Assembly (NCBI GenBank): GCA_002729515.1
Contig: PBYF01000101.1
Coordinates: 1 to 40,002, forward strand
Direction of reading: 5' to 3'
Source: Deltaproteobacteria bacterium
GTDB taxonomy: Bacteria > Myxococcota_A > UBA9160 > SMWR01
Length of the DNA stretch: 40,002 nt
Shown here: positions 16,980 through 24,977 of the stretch, one piece after another
Position numbering within the stretch: position 1 is the first letter of the stretch
How the letters are laid out: each line of letters starts with the position of its first letter
The notes under the pieces: generated by a model
Told to the model about the DNA's origin: nothing
The model's database searches: none
What the model saw: only the letters and a program-made list of their open reading frames with translations
Position numbers and translations under genes: made by a program

Positions 16980-17573
16980 ATGAGCCATCCGCTTCGATTC
17001 CGTCCGCTTTTCCTGGCTTCCGGTCTTCTCACCCTCGTCGCATGCGCCACCCCGATGCGCATTCATTTCGACAGGGATCCCGGCACCAATTTCAGTGCCT
17101 TCCGCACCTTCGCGTGGATCGGGCCGGCGCCCCTGGCACGGGCCAAGCAGGGTTCCAAAACGAATAGCGCCGTAAGCCCCCTCGATGACCGGAGAATCCG
17201 GGACGCTGTGAACCGCATCCTCGAGACCCGTGGCTATCAACTCGTCGATTCGCCCGCCAAGGCCGACATGGTGGTAGCGTACAGCGTCGGATCCGAGGAC
17301 AAGGTGCGCGTGCACGAGACGCCGGGCATGATGCCAACCTACCCCTATCCGGCACGCTATCGATACGGGCCGTGGTACACCGGTTCCAATGTGAGCGTCC
17401 AACAGTACACGCAGGGCACGCTGACCCTGGAATTCTACGATCGAAAAAGCGAGCAGGCGATCTGGGTGGGCTGGGCGTCAAAACGCCTCTCTCCGAGAGA
17501 CGATTCGCAGGAACTCATTGCCGAAGCCGTCACGAAGATACTGGCCAACTTTCCCACGAAGCCCAGAACCTGA
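16980..17573 (+). CDS. DUF4136 lipoprotein
   Basis: The precursor has 197 residues with lipobox LTLVAC (Cys 22). The DUF4136 domain is recognised by HFDRDPGTNFSAFRTFAW near the N-terminus, the DDRRIRDAVNRILETRGY helix, DMVVAYSVGSEDKVRV, and a C-terminal TLTLEFYDRKSEQAIWVGWA followed by an ELIAEAVTKILANFP helix. Members are outer-membrane or periplasmic lipoproteins of unknown role. The start has an AAAGGA site. It is divergent from the HEAT lipoprotein gene, and the pair might be co-regulated. The 435-base gap after it (17574-18008) shows no further gene; a short T-rich tract near 17830 lacks a convincing stem and is not called a terminator. Confidence 0.85.
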   Translation: MSHPLRFRPLFLASGLLTLVACATPMRIHFDRDPGTNFSAFRTFAWIGPAPLARAKQGSKTNSAVSPLDDRRIRDAVNRILETRGYQLVDSPAKADMVVAYSVGSEDKVRVHETPGMMPTYPYPARYRYGPWYTGSNVSVQQYTQGTLTLEFYDRKSEQAIWVGWASKRLSPRDDSQELIAEAVTKILANFPTKPRT

Positions 17574-18008
17574 AGCGTCAGAAGACAGCGAGGGGCTCCC
17601 CGAAAGATCCCGGTCCAGGGGCGCCGAGTCCGGGTTCTCCCCTTTTCTGCCCTACCGCCGTGATCGCGCAGAAAGAGGCTCACCCGCCGGCCAAAACGGC
17701 CTCCGAGCCGGCTGTCGAGAAATGAACCGAGGATGTAGCCGATGAGTCCACTGGTGATGGTCAGACCGGAATCCGGTCGAGTCGAGACACGAGGGCTGCA
17801 CCCGAGACAGGCGGCGGACTTACCAGCGGGTTTTCTTTTTGCGAAGCCTCATTCCAGACATTTCAGGATGTGAACCCGGATATTCCCCGCGGACGTTTCG
17901 GTTGCCTGCCTCGAGCACTCGTTTCCGCCGCGACGCGTGGCGGCGAATCCGGCGGTGCAGAATAATTTCGGGGTCGTCCTGTATTCTGCCGCCCGAGGAA
18001 GGCTTGTG

Positions 18009-19329
18009 GTGAAGGACCTCATTTCCTGGTTGACCGCCCGGGACGTGAACTTCGTCCGGGTGGGGCGGGTGGACAGTGGCGGTGTCTTGCGCGTCGAGGC
18101 TCAGACAATAAGACACCTAGCCTCGGCGCTGGAGAACGGGCTCCCCATGGTCCCGGCCGTCCAGGCGGCGCTGCCGCTCAACGGCGTGGCGGACATCCCC
18201 GAACTCTCTGCCGTGGGCCAGGTATGGCTGGTTCCCGATCTGGAGACTGCGCGTGTGCTCCCCTGGGAGCCGAATCACGCCAGTTGCCTGGGGAGTTTCG
18301 TGGAAACCGGCGGAACCCCATGGACCCATTGTCCGCGGGCGGCGCTCGATCGCGCAGTCGCAGCGCTCGCCGCGAGAGGACTCGTGATGCAAGCCGCCTT
18401 CGCGGCACGAATTCATGCTCCTGCGCCGTGAAGACGGGAGGCTCAACCATTTCGAAAACTCCGGCTACGCGAGCGCCCACGGTCTAGACCACGCCGGGCC
18501 GATTCTCGACCGTATGGCACTCGCTCTGGAGGACCAAGACGTCTCCGTCCGGGCAGTTCTGAAAGAGGCCGGGCGCTCCCAGTACGAATTCGCCACCGAT
18601 CACGGACAGGCTCTCGAAGCCGCGAACCATTTCTGTATCGTGCGCGAAACGATCGGAGCCATCGCCGCGTCGGAGGGCCTGGTCGGTACGTGCTTGCCAC
18701 TCGTCTTCGAGCGCGAAGCCGGAAACGGCTGGCACATGCACTTCAGCCTCTTGCGTGACGGTGTGAACCTGACCGGACGGGGCGACCGACTGGGAAGTGA
18801 GGCGGAGGCCTTCGTCGCCGGCATCTTCGATCACCTGCCGGCACTGCTCAGTCTGACGGCCGCATCGCCGAATTCTTTCCGGCGCATTCGCCCGGGAGCC
18901 TGGTGTGGCGCCTTTCGCGCCTGGGGCTACGACCACAAGGAAGCTCCGCTGCGCGTTCCCACCGAACGCCGCGGGGCGCCCACCAACGTGGAGTTCAAGA
19001 GCTGCGATGCGACGCTGAATCCCTACCTGGCGCTCGCAGGCGTGATCGCCGCCGGTCTCGACGGAATCGATCGCGCACTCGTGCTGCCGGAACCCATCGA
19101 TCGGGACCCCGCGCTCCTATCCGAAGCCGAGCGGCAGGCCCGCGGCATCGACCGACTGCCCACCAACCTGGGAGAGGCGATCGACCTGCTCCGCGCCGAC
19201 AGCGCCTTGGAGGCCATGCTCGAGGTGCCGCTGGTGCGCTCGTATGCCGCCGTAAAGCGAGGGGAGATCGACGCACTCGAAGGCGTCTCTTTCGAAGAAG
19301 AGGTCGATCGCCTGATCGAGGTCTATTGA
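18009..19329 (+). pseudogene. Glutamine-synthetase-family gene, split by a one-base frameshift
   Basis: The first part (18009 to about 18408) encodes the N-terminal beta-grasp domain: VKDLISWLTARDVNFVRVGR, ending in GLVMQAAFAA before a TGA near 18431. The second part resumes one frame over from 18409 with EFMLLRREDGRLNHFENSGY and runs to 19329. Removing one C near 18408 restores the family's FEAEF-like segment. The catalytic part has RSQYEFATDHGQALEAAN, the ATP-site HMHFSL and NPYLALAGVIAAGLDGI. Two residues that are usually Arg in the family (NR before the IRIP strand and in ER) appear as Lys here (DHKEAPLRVP, VEFKSCDA), so it may be a GS-like ligase rather than true GlnA. GTG 18009 follows AGGAAGG. 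It could be a pseudogene, a sequencing error, or (less likely) programmed shifting. Confidence 0.75.
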
Positions 19330-19471
19330 CCCTCGCCGCGCGGGCCCCTGCCCCGCATCCCCCAGCGCCCATCGAGAGAACAGATGGCTGGCGCGAAACG
19401 ACCAACGTCGAAGCACGCCCCCAGCCAGAAAGCGCAGGGATTTAACCCCAAATCTGGGCATCCGGATCGCC

Positions 19472-19503
19472 GATTCTGTTCGCCATAATTAGCGAATCGA
19501 ATC
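19472..19503. promoter_or_regulatory. Imperfect 12-bp inverted repeat, candidate operator
   Basis: The arms GATTCTGTTCGC (19472-19483) and GCGAATCGAATC (19492-19503) match at 10 of 12 positions around an AT-rich centre (CATAATTA). It lies about 190 bases before the MarR gene in otherwise GC-rich DNA, which is the usual form of a winged-helix operator. Autoregulation by the adjacent MarR is an inference. Confidence 0.35.
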
Positions 19504-19645
19504 TGCCAGAAGCTCTTTGAGCGCTGTCGCGCGCCCTGAGGTCTCCTGAATCGTGGCCCAGTTGTTGCATTTAGATTCTTTCAGCAAATCAAATAGGTCC
19601 GAGCCAATGGCAGTTCCGAAGCGCTCGCCGATCTCAACGAACGGA
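19489..19645 (-). pseudogene. Short C-terminal gene relic of unknown family
   Basis: On the minus strand a frame ending with a stop at 19491-19489 reads IGERFGTAIGSDLFDLLKES followed by KCNNWATIQETSG and ALKELLADSIR, a well-formed amphipathic helix pair. Upstream it becomes Cys/His/Arg-rich and overlaps the MarR gene in antisense, so only about 50 residues look real. I do not recognise the family. It sits in the 366-base gap between the glutamine-synthetase relic and MarR, which also holds the candidate operator. Confidence 0.25.
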
Positions 19646-19695
19646 GATTGAAACCCATGGCAATGGCAGTCACGACGGTCAGGGGAGAGAACAAG

Positions 19696-20217
19696 ATGCG
19701 CACCGGCAACAAACCGCCGCCCGCTCTGGAACTCAGCGACGAGATACGGCTCGGGCTGCGCCTGCTGGCAAAGCTGGCCCGCATTGCCGAGCAGGCATGT
19801 CAGTCCACCGGCATCAGCCTGCCTCAGTACCGGCTCCTCTCGGAGATCGCGACGAGTCCGAGCCGGGCCAGCCATCTGGCGACCCGGCTCGGGGTGACCC
19901 GACCCACGCTGACGTCGCTGGTCAACGGGCTAGAACACGCAGGGCTGATGGTGCGCGTACCGGTGCTGACGGACCGCCGGGGCATCCAGCTTCGTGCCAC
20001 GAACGAGGGCCTCGCCGCGGTCTCGCGTGCCGAGACAGCACTCGCCGAGCGCATGAGGGGTCTGGCGAGTCCGGCGCACCTGACCGATGTCACCAGCCTC
20101 GCCCGGCACATGAGCAACACCCTGGCGCAGCAAGCCGCGTCTTCGAAAAAAACCAGTGGGCGCCCTCGCCACTCCAAAGACAGGAAGTTCAAGCTGCGTT
20201 TCCCCACCGTTGGATGA
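19696..20217 (+). CDS. MarR-family transcriptional regulator
   Basis: The protein has 173 residues. The winged helix-turn-helix is clear: LAKLARIAEQACQSTGISLP, then YRLLSEIATSPSRASHLATR (helix-turn-helix), the recognition helix VTRPTLTSLVNGLEHAGLM, and the wing VLTDRRGIQLRATNEG. It is a dimeric repressor or activator that responds to small ligands, often phenolics. ATG 19696 follows GGGGAGAG; an earlier ATG at 19657 is possible. The last 12 codons (RKFKLRFPTVG) lie within one arm of a perfect 26-bp inverted repeat. The opposite arm encodes the same peptide on the other strand, so the native C-terminus may have been replaced. Its nearest targets could be the GS relic, MAPEG or itself. Confidence 0.83.
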   Translation: MRTGNKPPPALELSDEIRLGLRLLAKLARIAEQACQSTGISLPQYRLLSEIATSPSRASHLATRLGVTRPTLTSLVNGLEHAGLMVRVPVLTDRRGIQLRATNEGLAAVSRAETALAERMRGLASPAHLTDVTSLARHMSNTLAQQAASSKKTSGRPRHSKDRKFKLRFPTVG

Positions 20218-20337
20218 GTAGACAGCCGTCCTGCACGGACTGGGCGAATACCCCTAACCCCACCAACTTGCCCGGTTCTCGAGCAGTACTCTCTCTGCCC
20301 GCCACTCGGAAGGGAAACGCAGCTTGAACTTCCTGTC
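20179..20337. repeat. Perfect 26-bp inverted repeat with 107-bp spacer
   Basis: Bases 20179-20204 and 20312-20337 are exact reverse complements. The left arm is the last codons of the MarR gene; the right arm lies in a minus-strand relic, where it also encodes DRKFKLRFP. Matching stops sharply outside the 26 bases. A terminator is unlikely because the spacer is long and no T-tract follows. It is best seen as an inverted duplication. Confidence 0.9.
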
Positions 20338-20500
20338 GGTGTGACCGTACGGATCCAGAACCCGTCACACGGCCTCCTCTTCAGAGCGGGCCTCGCTGCC
20401 GAGCATCGCTGCGAACGCTCTCCAACCGAACGCGACACCGTGGAAAGCGAACCCGGCGGGGACATTTTGCGTCCGCGACAACCCGTTTTCGAGTTCAGGT
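20254..20500 (-). pseudogene. Gene relic with internal stop
   Basis: One minus-strand frame reads NVPAGFAFHGVAFGWRAFAA then MLGSEARSEEEAV, a TGA at 20367-20365, and in the same frame LDPYGHTDRKFKLRFPSEWR followed by AERVLLENRASWWG and a TAG at 20256-20254. Both halves look like natural protein, so the single stop probably broke a real gene, whose upstream part is missing at the MAPEG boundary. I do not recognise the family. It contains one arm of the 26-bp inverted repeat. It fills most of the 20218-20525 gap. Confidence 0.4.
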
Positions 20501-20525
20501 AGTCCGGACTGCTGGTTCTTGCGCC

Positions 20526-20906
20526 CTAGAAGAAGAAGATCCCGATGGCACAGCCCGTTGCAGCCAGGAAAGCCAGCGAGCGCAGGACGTCGAGATTGGC
20601 GAGATAGCAGACCCCGTGAAGGATCCGTGCGGCGACCCAAACCGCGGCAAGAATCGATGCGGTCTCGCCGCTCCCACCGCGCGCGGTGTGAACCAGCACC
20701 GCAGCGGTAAAGAATGCCAGTGCCTCCCACGCGTTCTGTTGAGCCGCCACCGCACGTGCCCCGGCGCCCTCGAGCTGGGCGGATTGCACACGCGGATGCT
20801 TGTTGTCCATGCTCCCGAACTGCTGCACGCGGAAGTAGCCGCCGACCCAGGACAGTACGATGGGCAGCAAGGCGCCGATGAAGAGACAGAAAAGCAAAAT
20901 GGACAT
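20526..20906 (-). CDS. MAPEG-family membrane protein
   Basis: The 126-residue integral membrane protein has four hydrophobic helices. The family pattern is present: the N-terminal helix (LLFCLFIGALLPIVLSW), the loop FGSMDNKHPRVQ followed by AQQNAWEALAFFTAAVLV (the characteristic R-x-x-x-A-x-x-N-x-x-E), and a third helix with WVAARILHGVCYL. Eukaryotic members are glutathione S-transferases or leukotriene synthases; bacterial ones are mostly uncharacterised and thought to use glutathione or detoxify lipid electrophiles. The ATG follows a GAGGGGG site. It lies downstream of, and on the same strand as, the crotonase gene, with 190 bases between them. Confidence 0.85.
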   Translation of the reverse strand: MSILLFCLFIGALLPIVLSWVGGYFRVQQFGSMDNKHPRVQSAQLEGAGARAVAAQQNAWEALAFFTAAVLVHTARGGSGETASILAAVWVAARILHGVCYLANLDVLRSLAFLAATGCAIGIFFF

Positions 20907-21096
20907 TGGACCCCCTCGGTAACCAACGGTTCAGGAATAAGAGCAGCGGAGCCCCACCCGCGCAGAAACAGCGTAGCGGAGAAGAGCCAGCCCGCAGAAG
21001 CCCGCGTGCGGACGATGAGACGAAAGCTTCGGTCTGACCTTCATCCGGCAGACGGCGAGCGAATTGAAGCTCGGCTAGCGATTCACTTTCGCGGGC

Positions 21097-21915
21097 CTAT
21101 TTTCCCTTGAAGACCGGCTTTCGCTTTTCGATCCACCAGGCTCGCGCGCCTTCTTCGTAGTCTTCGGTCTTGAAGCCGTGGACGAGGGCTGCGTCCTCCC
21201 GCTCGACCTGCGTTGCGATGCTGGTTTCGTGCAGACCCCGATAGATGAGCCGCTTCGTCAGCTCCATTCCAATCGGTCCGTTTCCGGCGATCTTCCGGGC
21301 AAATTCCATGGCTGTGTTCAAGACCTCTTCGGCGGGCACCGCTCGGTTCACCAGACCGATCCGCTCCGCCTCGGCCCCATCGACGAGGTCGCCGGTCATC
21401 AGCAATTCGCAGGCTTTCGTCAACCCGACGATGCGAGGCAGCGTGTAGGTGATGCCGCCTTCGGGCGGCAGGGCATAGCGGTGGGTCGAAGCCATTCCAA
21501 AGGTCGCATCGGTCGCGATCACACGAAGATCGCACGCCATCGCGAGGGCAAAGCCACCGCCGACAGCCGGACCATTGATCGCCGCGATCGTGGGCTTCTC
21601 CAGTTGGCTCACCTCGACGCCAAACCAACCGATCGGCTCCATGCGGTGGCGCCGGCCGTCCTCCTCGACAGCTCCGGGAACCGGCTTCCCCATGGCGAGG
21701 GCGATCAACATCTCGGTGTCGGCCCCGGTGCAGAACCCGCGACCCCGACCGGTGAGAACGAGCACCCGGACATCGTCGTCGCGGCGGACCTCTTCGATCG
21801 CCCTCGAGAAGGATTCGAGCATCTTGCCCGTCATCGCGTTGAGCTTTTCCGGGTTGTCGAGCGTGATCGTCGCGATGTGGTCGGCCTTCTCGTACGTCAG
21901 TTCGTGATACCCCAT
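21097..21915 (-). CDS. Enoyl-CoA hydratase/isomerase-family protein (crotonase)
   Basis: The protein has 272 residues with the crotonase fold. The substrate/oxyanion segments are RGRGFCTGADTEML (first oxyanion-hole region, G-x-x-F-x-x-G-x-D) and INGPAVGGGFALAMACDLRV (second, with conserved G-G-G). The catalytic region MASTHRYALPPEGGITYTLP has Glu in the PPEGG turn, the position of the catalytic Glu in ECH. It should hydrate or isomerise acyl-CoA thioesters in beta-oxidation or a related degradation route in the cytosol. ATG 21915 follows GGAGAGA. It is divergent from the DUF1214 gene, with 151 bases between them. The substrate is not deducible. Confidence 0.88.
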   Translation of the reverse strand: MGYHELTYEKADHIATITLDNPEKLNAMTGKMLESFSRAIEEVRRDDDVRVLVLTGRGRGFCTGADTEMLIALAMGKPVPGAVEEDGRRHRMEPIGWFGVEVSQLEKPTIAAINGPAVGGGFALAMACDLRVIATDATFGMASTHRYALPPEGGITYTLPRIVGLTKACELLMTGDLVDGAEAERIGLVNRAVPAEEVLNTAMEFARKIAGNGPIGMELTKRLIYRGLHETSIATQVEREDAALVHGFKTEDYEEGARAWWIEKRKPVFKGK

Positions 21916-22066
21916 CTACTCTCTCCATCCCAGTGCCTGGTACCGGATCCCGCCGACCGAACCCGGCCTGATCCGATTTGCCTTTGCGAAGGCAGTGATC
22001 GGCGCTTTCCGGCGCCGGAGACGGGCCCGGGGGCATTGTGTCATACTTCTCGAAACGGAGGCCCCC

Positions 22067-23245
22067 ATGGGAAACAAGAGCCCCGAGAAGGCAACCGCGA
22101 CGCTCGCGGACACCTCGCAATCCAATGCGTCGAGCGATGCAGCAGCCGGCGCTTTTGCCGATCTGGCCGAGCAGCTCCTCAAGATCGAGGCCGGCTACAT
22201 CGGCTCCCATCGCGACATGGAGACATCCGAGGGCCGGTCTGCCGGGCGTTACCTGCTTGCGAATGCGCTTCAACACGGCTTCCAATGCTGTTTCGATATG
22301 GATCCCAAGCGCCCGGTGTTCCACCGCTGGTTGAGCCCGACCAAGAAGCTGCTCGGCGACAATCCCGACGCCCTCTACTACGGCGCCATCACCGATCCCG
22401 CAGGCACCTACCGCATTCGCGGCAACGTTCACGGCGCCTGCTACACCTCGTTCAGCGTCGAAGCCGGAACCGCAGACGGGCAGATGTCGAAGGGCGTGAT
22501 CTCGACCCTGAACGACACGGAATTCGACGTGGCTGCAGACGGCAGCTACGAGATCATCGCAAGTCCCGAACCCCAGTCGAGCAACTGGCTACGGCTCGAG
22601 CCGGACGCCGGCTCCATCACGACCCGCCACTACTGGGAATGGGAACGCAGCGCAGCAGCAGACCCGACCTTCCACGTGCCTCTCTGGATCGAGCCGATCG
22701 AAGATCCCGGACCCGCGCCGCCGATGGATGATGCCGCAGTGGCTGCCGGTATCCGGCGGGTGATCAACTTCGCACGCGCCCTGACGATCGACTTCCCGGA
22801 CATCTCCCCCGAGGTGATGCCCGCATGGGTCTCCAGTGAAGTCAATCAATTCGACAACTCGTCGTACGACGCAAGCAACACGGAAATCGGCTACGCGGCG
22901 AAGGACAATGCCTACCTCCAGACCCGTTACGAACTCGAACCGGACCAGGCCCTGGTCATGCGGGGCCGTTTCCCTCGCTGCCGTTTCGCGAACGTGGTGC
23001 TCTGGAATCGCCGCCTGCAGACACCCCCATACCGGTACCGCCGAGTCTCGCTGAACCGCCGCCAGGTCCACTACGCAGCCGACGGCAGCTTCGAAATTGT
23101 CGTAGCCCACCGCGACCCCGGCGTGCCGAACTGGATCGATCCCGCAGGCATTCGCGAGGGAATGATCTTCTGGCGCTTCCTGCTTCCGGATGAGCAGACA
23201 CCGCCGATCGAAGCCGAAGTGGTGGACGTCGGCTCTCTGGGTTGA
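22067..23245 (+). CDS. DUF1214-domain protein
   Basis: The protein has 392 residues and probably no signal peptide; it starts MGNKSPEKATATLADTSQS, then a helical region. The rest is beta-rich: YYGAITDPAGTYRIRGNVHG, SNWLRLEPDAGSITTRHYWE, and a second half with YELEPDQALVMRGRFPRC and LQTPPYRYRRVSLNRRQ. This resembles the DUF1214 proteins that accompany lipid/terpenoid or PHA-related genes in many soil and marine bacteria; function is unknown. ATG 22067 has a CGGAGG site seven bases upstream. It is divergent from crotonase and converges on a small secreted protein. Confidence 0.7.
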   Translation: MGNKSPEKATATLADTSQSNASSDAAAGAFADLAEQLLKIEAGYIGSHRDMETSEGRSAGRYLLANALQHGFQCCFDMDPKRPVFHRWLSPTKKLLGDNPDALYYGAITDPAGTYRIRGNVHGACYTSFSVEAGTADGQMSKGVISTLNDTEFDVAADGSYEIIASPEPQSSNWLRLEPDAGSITTRHYWEWERSAAADPTFHVPLWIEPIEDPGPAPPMDDAAVAAGIRRVINFARALTIDFPDISPEVMPAWVSSEVNQFDNSSYDASNTEIGYAAKDNAYLQTRYELEPDQALVMRGRFPRCRFANVVLWNRRLQTPPYRYRRVSLNRRQVHYAADGSFEIVVAHRDPGVPNWIDPAGIREGMIFWRFLLPDEQTPPIEAEVVDVGSLG

Positions 23246-23296
23246 CGCCGCGCCGGGGCGAGACCGGAATGCGGCCGCAACGCGGGTCGCCTCGGG

Positions 23297-23752
23297 TCAG
23301 AAATAGTACGGCTCCAGGCGGTTCAACAGATCCTGGACCGGTGCGATCTTCTCGTCCATGAACGTGGTGGTCATGACCCCAGATCCGTACCGATTGGCGT
23401 CCCGGACCTGGGTCCGGATCTTATCCGCGATGGGAAGGGTCTCCTCGTAGCCAGCGCCTGCATCTGTCCGGGAACGCAGTTGCCGCGCCGACTTCTTGAG
23501 CCGGTTGACGGACTCCCAGAGGCCTTTGGCATTGCGGCCTCCACGCTCGGTAGCCGCAGCGAGGTGCGGCTCCCGCCGGAGCGTCTTTTCGAGGGCCTGG
23601 ACCGCATCGGCCAACTCGGTGGCAAGGGCCGTTACTTTGGCCTGGTCCCACTCCTGTCGTGCACCCGCAGTCGGCGCTACCGCGAATATGAGGGCCAGAA
23701 CGACGAGCGGAATCCCCAGGCCGACCGCGAATCGTCGGAAATCAGATCTCAT
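23297..23752 (-). CDS. Small secreted helical protein, unknown function
   Basis: The 151-residue precursor has a signal peptide (RRFAVGLGIPLVVLALIFAV, then APTAGARQEWD). The mature part is almost wholly helical and charged: KVTALATELADAVQALEKTL, RREPHLAAATERGGRNAKGL, VNRLKKSARQLRSRT, and a C-terminal RLEPYYF. It has no cysteines, so it is not a cytochrome c'-like haem protein. ATG 23752 has a GGAGG site. I recognise no family; it could be a periplasmic four-helix-bundle protein. Confidence 0.65.
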   Translation of the reverse strand: MRSDFRRFAVGLGIPLVVLALIFAVAPTAGARQEWDQAKVTALATELADAVQALEKTLRREPHLAAATERGGRNAKGLWESVNRLKKSARQLRSRTDAGAGYEETLPIADKIRTQVRDANRYGSGVMTTTFMDEKIAPVQDLLNRLEPYYF

Positions 23753-23779
23753 CCCGCCTCCCCACAGTTGAGGTCTCAT

Positions 23780-24078
23780 GACGGCACTCCTCTCAGGAAC
23801 GCCGCGATGAGAATACCCGACCTCACCCACCAAGCCTCCCCGGCCGCACCGCGAGCGGCGACCTGCAGCTTCACTCGCGCGCCCAGCGTGATCCTGCGTC
23901 CCACCGGCACCCTGCAGGTCTGGGCCACATCGAGCGCATTCCGGGAAAGAAAGGCGTTGCGCCCGCCACGCGTCTCGCGGAACTCCCCGCTGTGTGGTCC
24001 GCAGACGAGTTGCTCCGTGCAACACCTCGAGCCCGAACGAAACGGGGCCGATCGCAGTCCGGGATTCGATCGACCGAG
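23780..24078 (-). other. Gap with a coding-like open frame lacking a start
   Basis: The 329-base gap between two minus-strand genes contains a frame open from 24078 to a TGA near 23780. It reads CCTEQLVCGPHSGEFRETRG, GGRNAFLSRNALDVAQT and GRRITLGARVKLQVAARGA. The alternation of beta-like segments looks non-random, but no ATG, GTG or TTG with a ribosome site precedes it and I recognise no family. It may be a relic of a small beta-rich domain. Confidence 0.2.
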
Positions 24079-24081
24079 AAC

Positions 24082-24900
24082 CTACGGGGTGATCCGCGCC
24101 ACCTCACGCCCCGCCTTCACGCCCAGCAGCGTGCCTTCCTCGATCGGGTCCCAGTCGCCCCGGCTCAGCGGAACGCTGGCGAAGAGCAGAACCTCCTGGT
24201 CCGGACAGTCGACCTGGAGTCCGCCCACGTCCACTCCCTGACCCGACAGGTAGCGTTCGATCGTCCGCACGTGGAGCCCGGGCGCCCGCGGCTCACTGCA
24301 CTCTCCGTTCTCTTCCCAGCGTCGCTTGTGTGCGTGCACGAACAGCACGTCTCCGTCGTAGTAAAGGAAGTTTGCTTGCCCCAGCCTGCGCGCGTCCATC
24401 GCAAAGCCCGAGACGATTTCCATCCGCTCGCCCAACGAAGGCATTCCATTCTTCCACCACGCATCGTGTAGACGCTCGAGCAGTACACAGAAGGCATGCT
24501 CCGAATCAGTGTCTCCAATCGGCCGGTACAATTCCTGCTTCAGCGGCAGGCCATCGCAAAACCCGTCCAGCGAGCCGTTGTGCGCGAAAACGTGGCGCCG
24601 CCCGCCCAGCTCACGATCGAAGGGGTGCGTGTTTTCGAGCCGGACGGCCCCCCGCGATGCCAATCGCACGTGGGCCATGACGCAGTCGCTTCGCAAGTAC
24701 TGCTCCGCAACGAAGCTCACCCACGGGCTCGAGGCGGCAGGTGCCGCCTCCTTGATGAGGCGCGCTTCTCCCCCCTCGTAATAGGAAATTCCCCAGCCGT
24801 CCTTATTCCCCGCTGTCAGCCCTCCATGCTTCGAGAACTCCTCCAGCGAATACTTCACGCTGGCGGCCGCATTGCTCGACATGGCGAAGAGTTCACACAT
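24082..24900 (-). CDS. Class II glutamine amidotransferase (YafJ/EgtC-like)
   Basis: The protein has 272 residues. The N-terminal nucleophile is Cys2 (MCELFAMSSN), exposed once Met is removed. Further Ntn-hydrolase features are NKDGWGISYYEGGEARLIKE, AHVRLASRGAVRLENTHPFD (which binds the glutamine side chain), and FAHNGSLDGFCDGLPLKQEL (the conserved H-N-G-x-L). It should hydrolyse the amide of glutamine or a gamma-glutamyl amide. Stand-alone members include YafJ and the ergothioneine-pathway EgtC; no ergothioneine genes are adjacent, so the substrate is open. Length is normal. The start has no strong ribosome site. Confidence 0.87.
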   Translation of the reverse strand: MCELFAMSSNAAASVKYSLEEFSKHGGLTAGNKDGWGISYYEGGEARLIKEAAPAASSPWVSFVAEQYLRSDCVMAHVRLASRGAVRLENTHPFDRELGGRRHVFAHNGSLDGFCDGLPLKQELYRPIGDTDSEHAFCVLLERLHDAWWKNGMPSLGERMEIVSGFAMDARRLGQANFLYYDGDVLFVHAHKRRWEENGECSEPRAPGLHVRTIERYLSGQGVDVGGLQVDCPDQEVLLFASVPLSRGDWDPIEEGTLLGVKAGREVARITP

Positions 24901-24977
24901 CGGGAGTCATGCTAACAGCGTGTCCGTGCCATGCGCGAGTCCCAACTGCGGTCTCACGGCGCGAGGCACCCTTGGAA

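Noticed and set aside
17820..17845. T-rich tract after the DUF4136 gene as a terminator
   Set aside because: No stable stem directly precedes the T residues, and the tract is interrupted by C and G.
20179..20337. Rho-independent terminator for MarR
   Set aside because: The 26-bp arms are separated by 107 bases and no U-tract follows, so a fast-folding terminator hairpin is unlikely.
21083..22432. A 449-codon open frame on the minus strand
   Set aside because: It is antisense or out of frame to the crotonase gene and its divergent neighbour; the translation is Arg/Gly/His-rich low-complexity, while the crotonase frame has clear family motifs.
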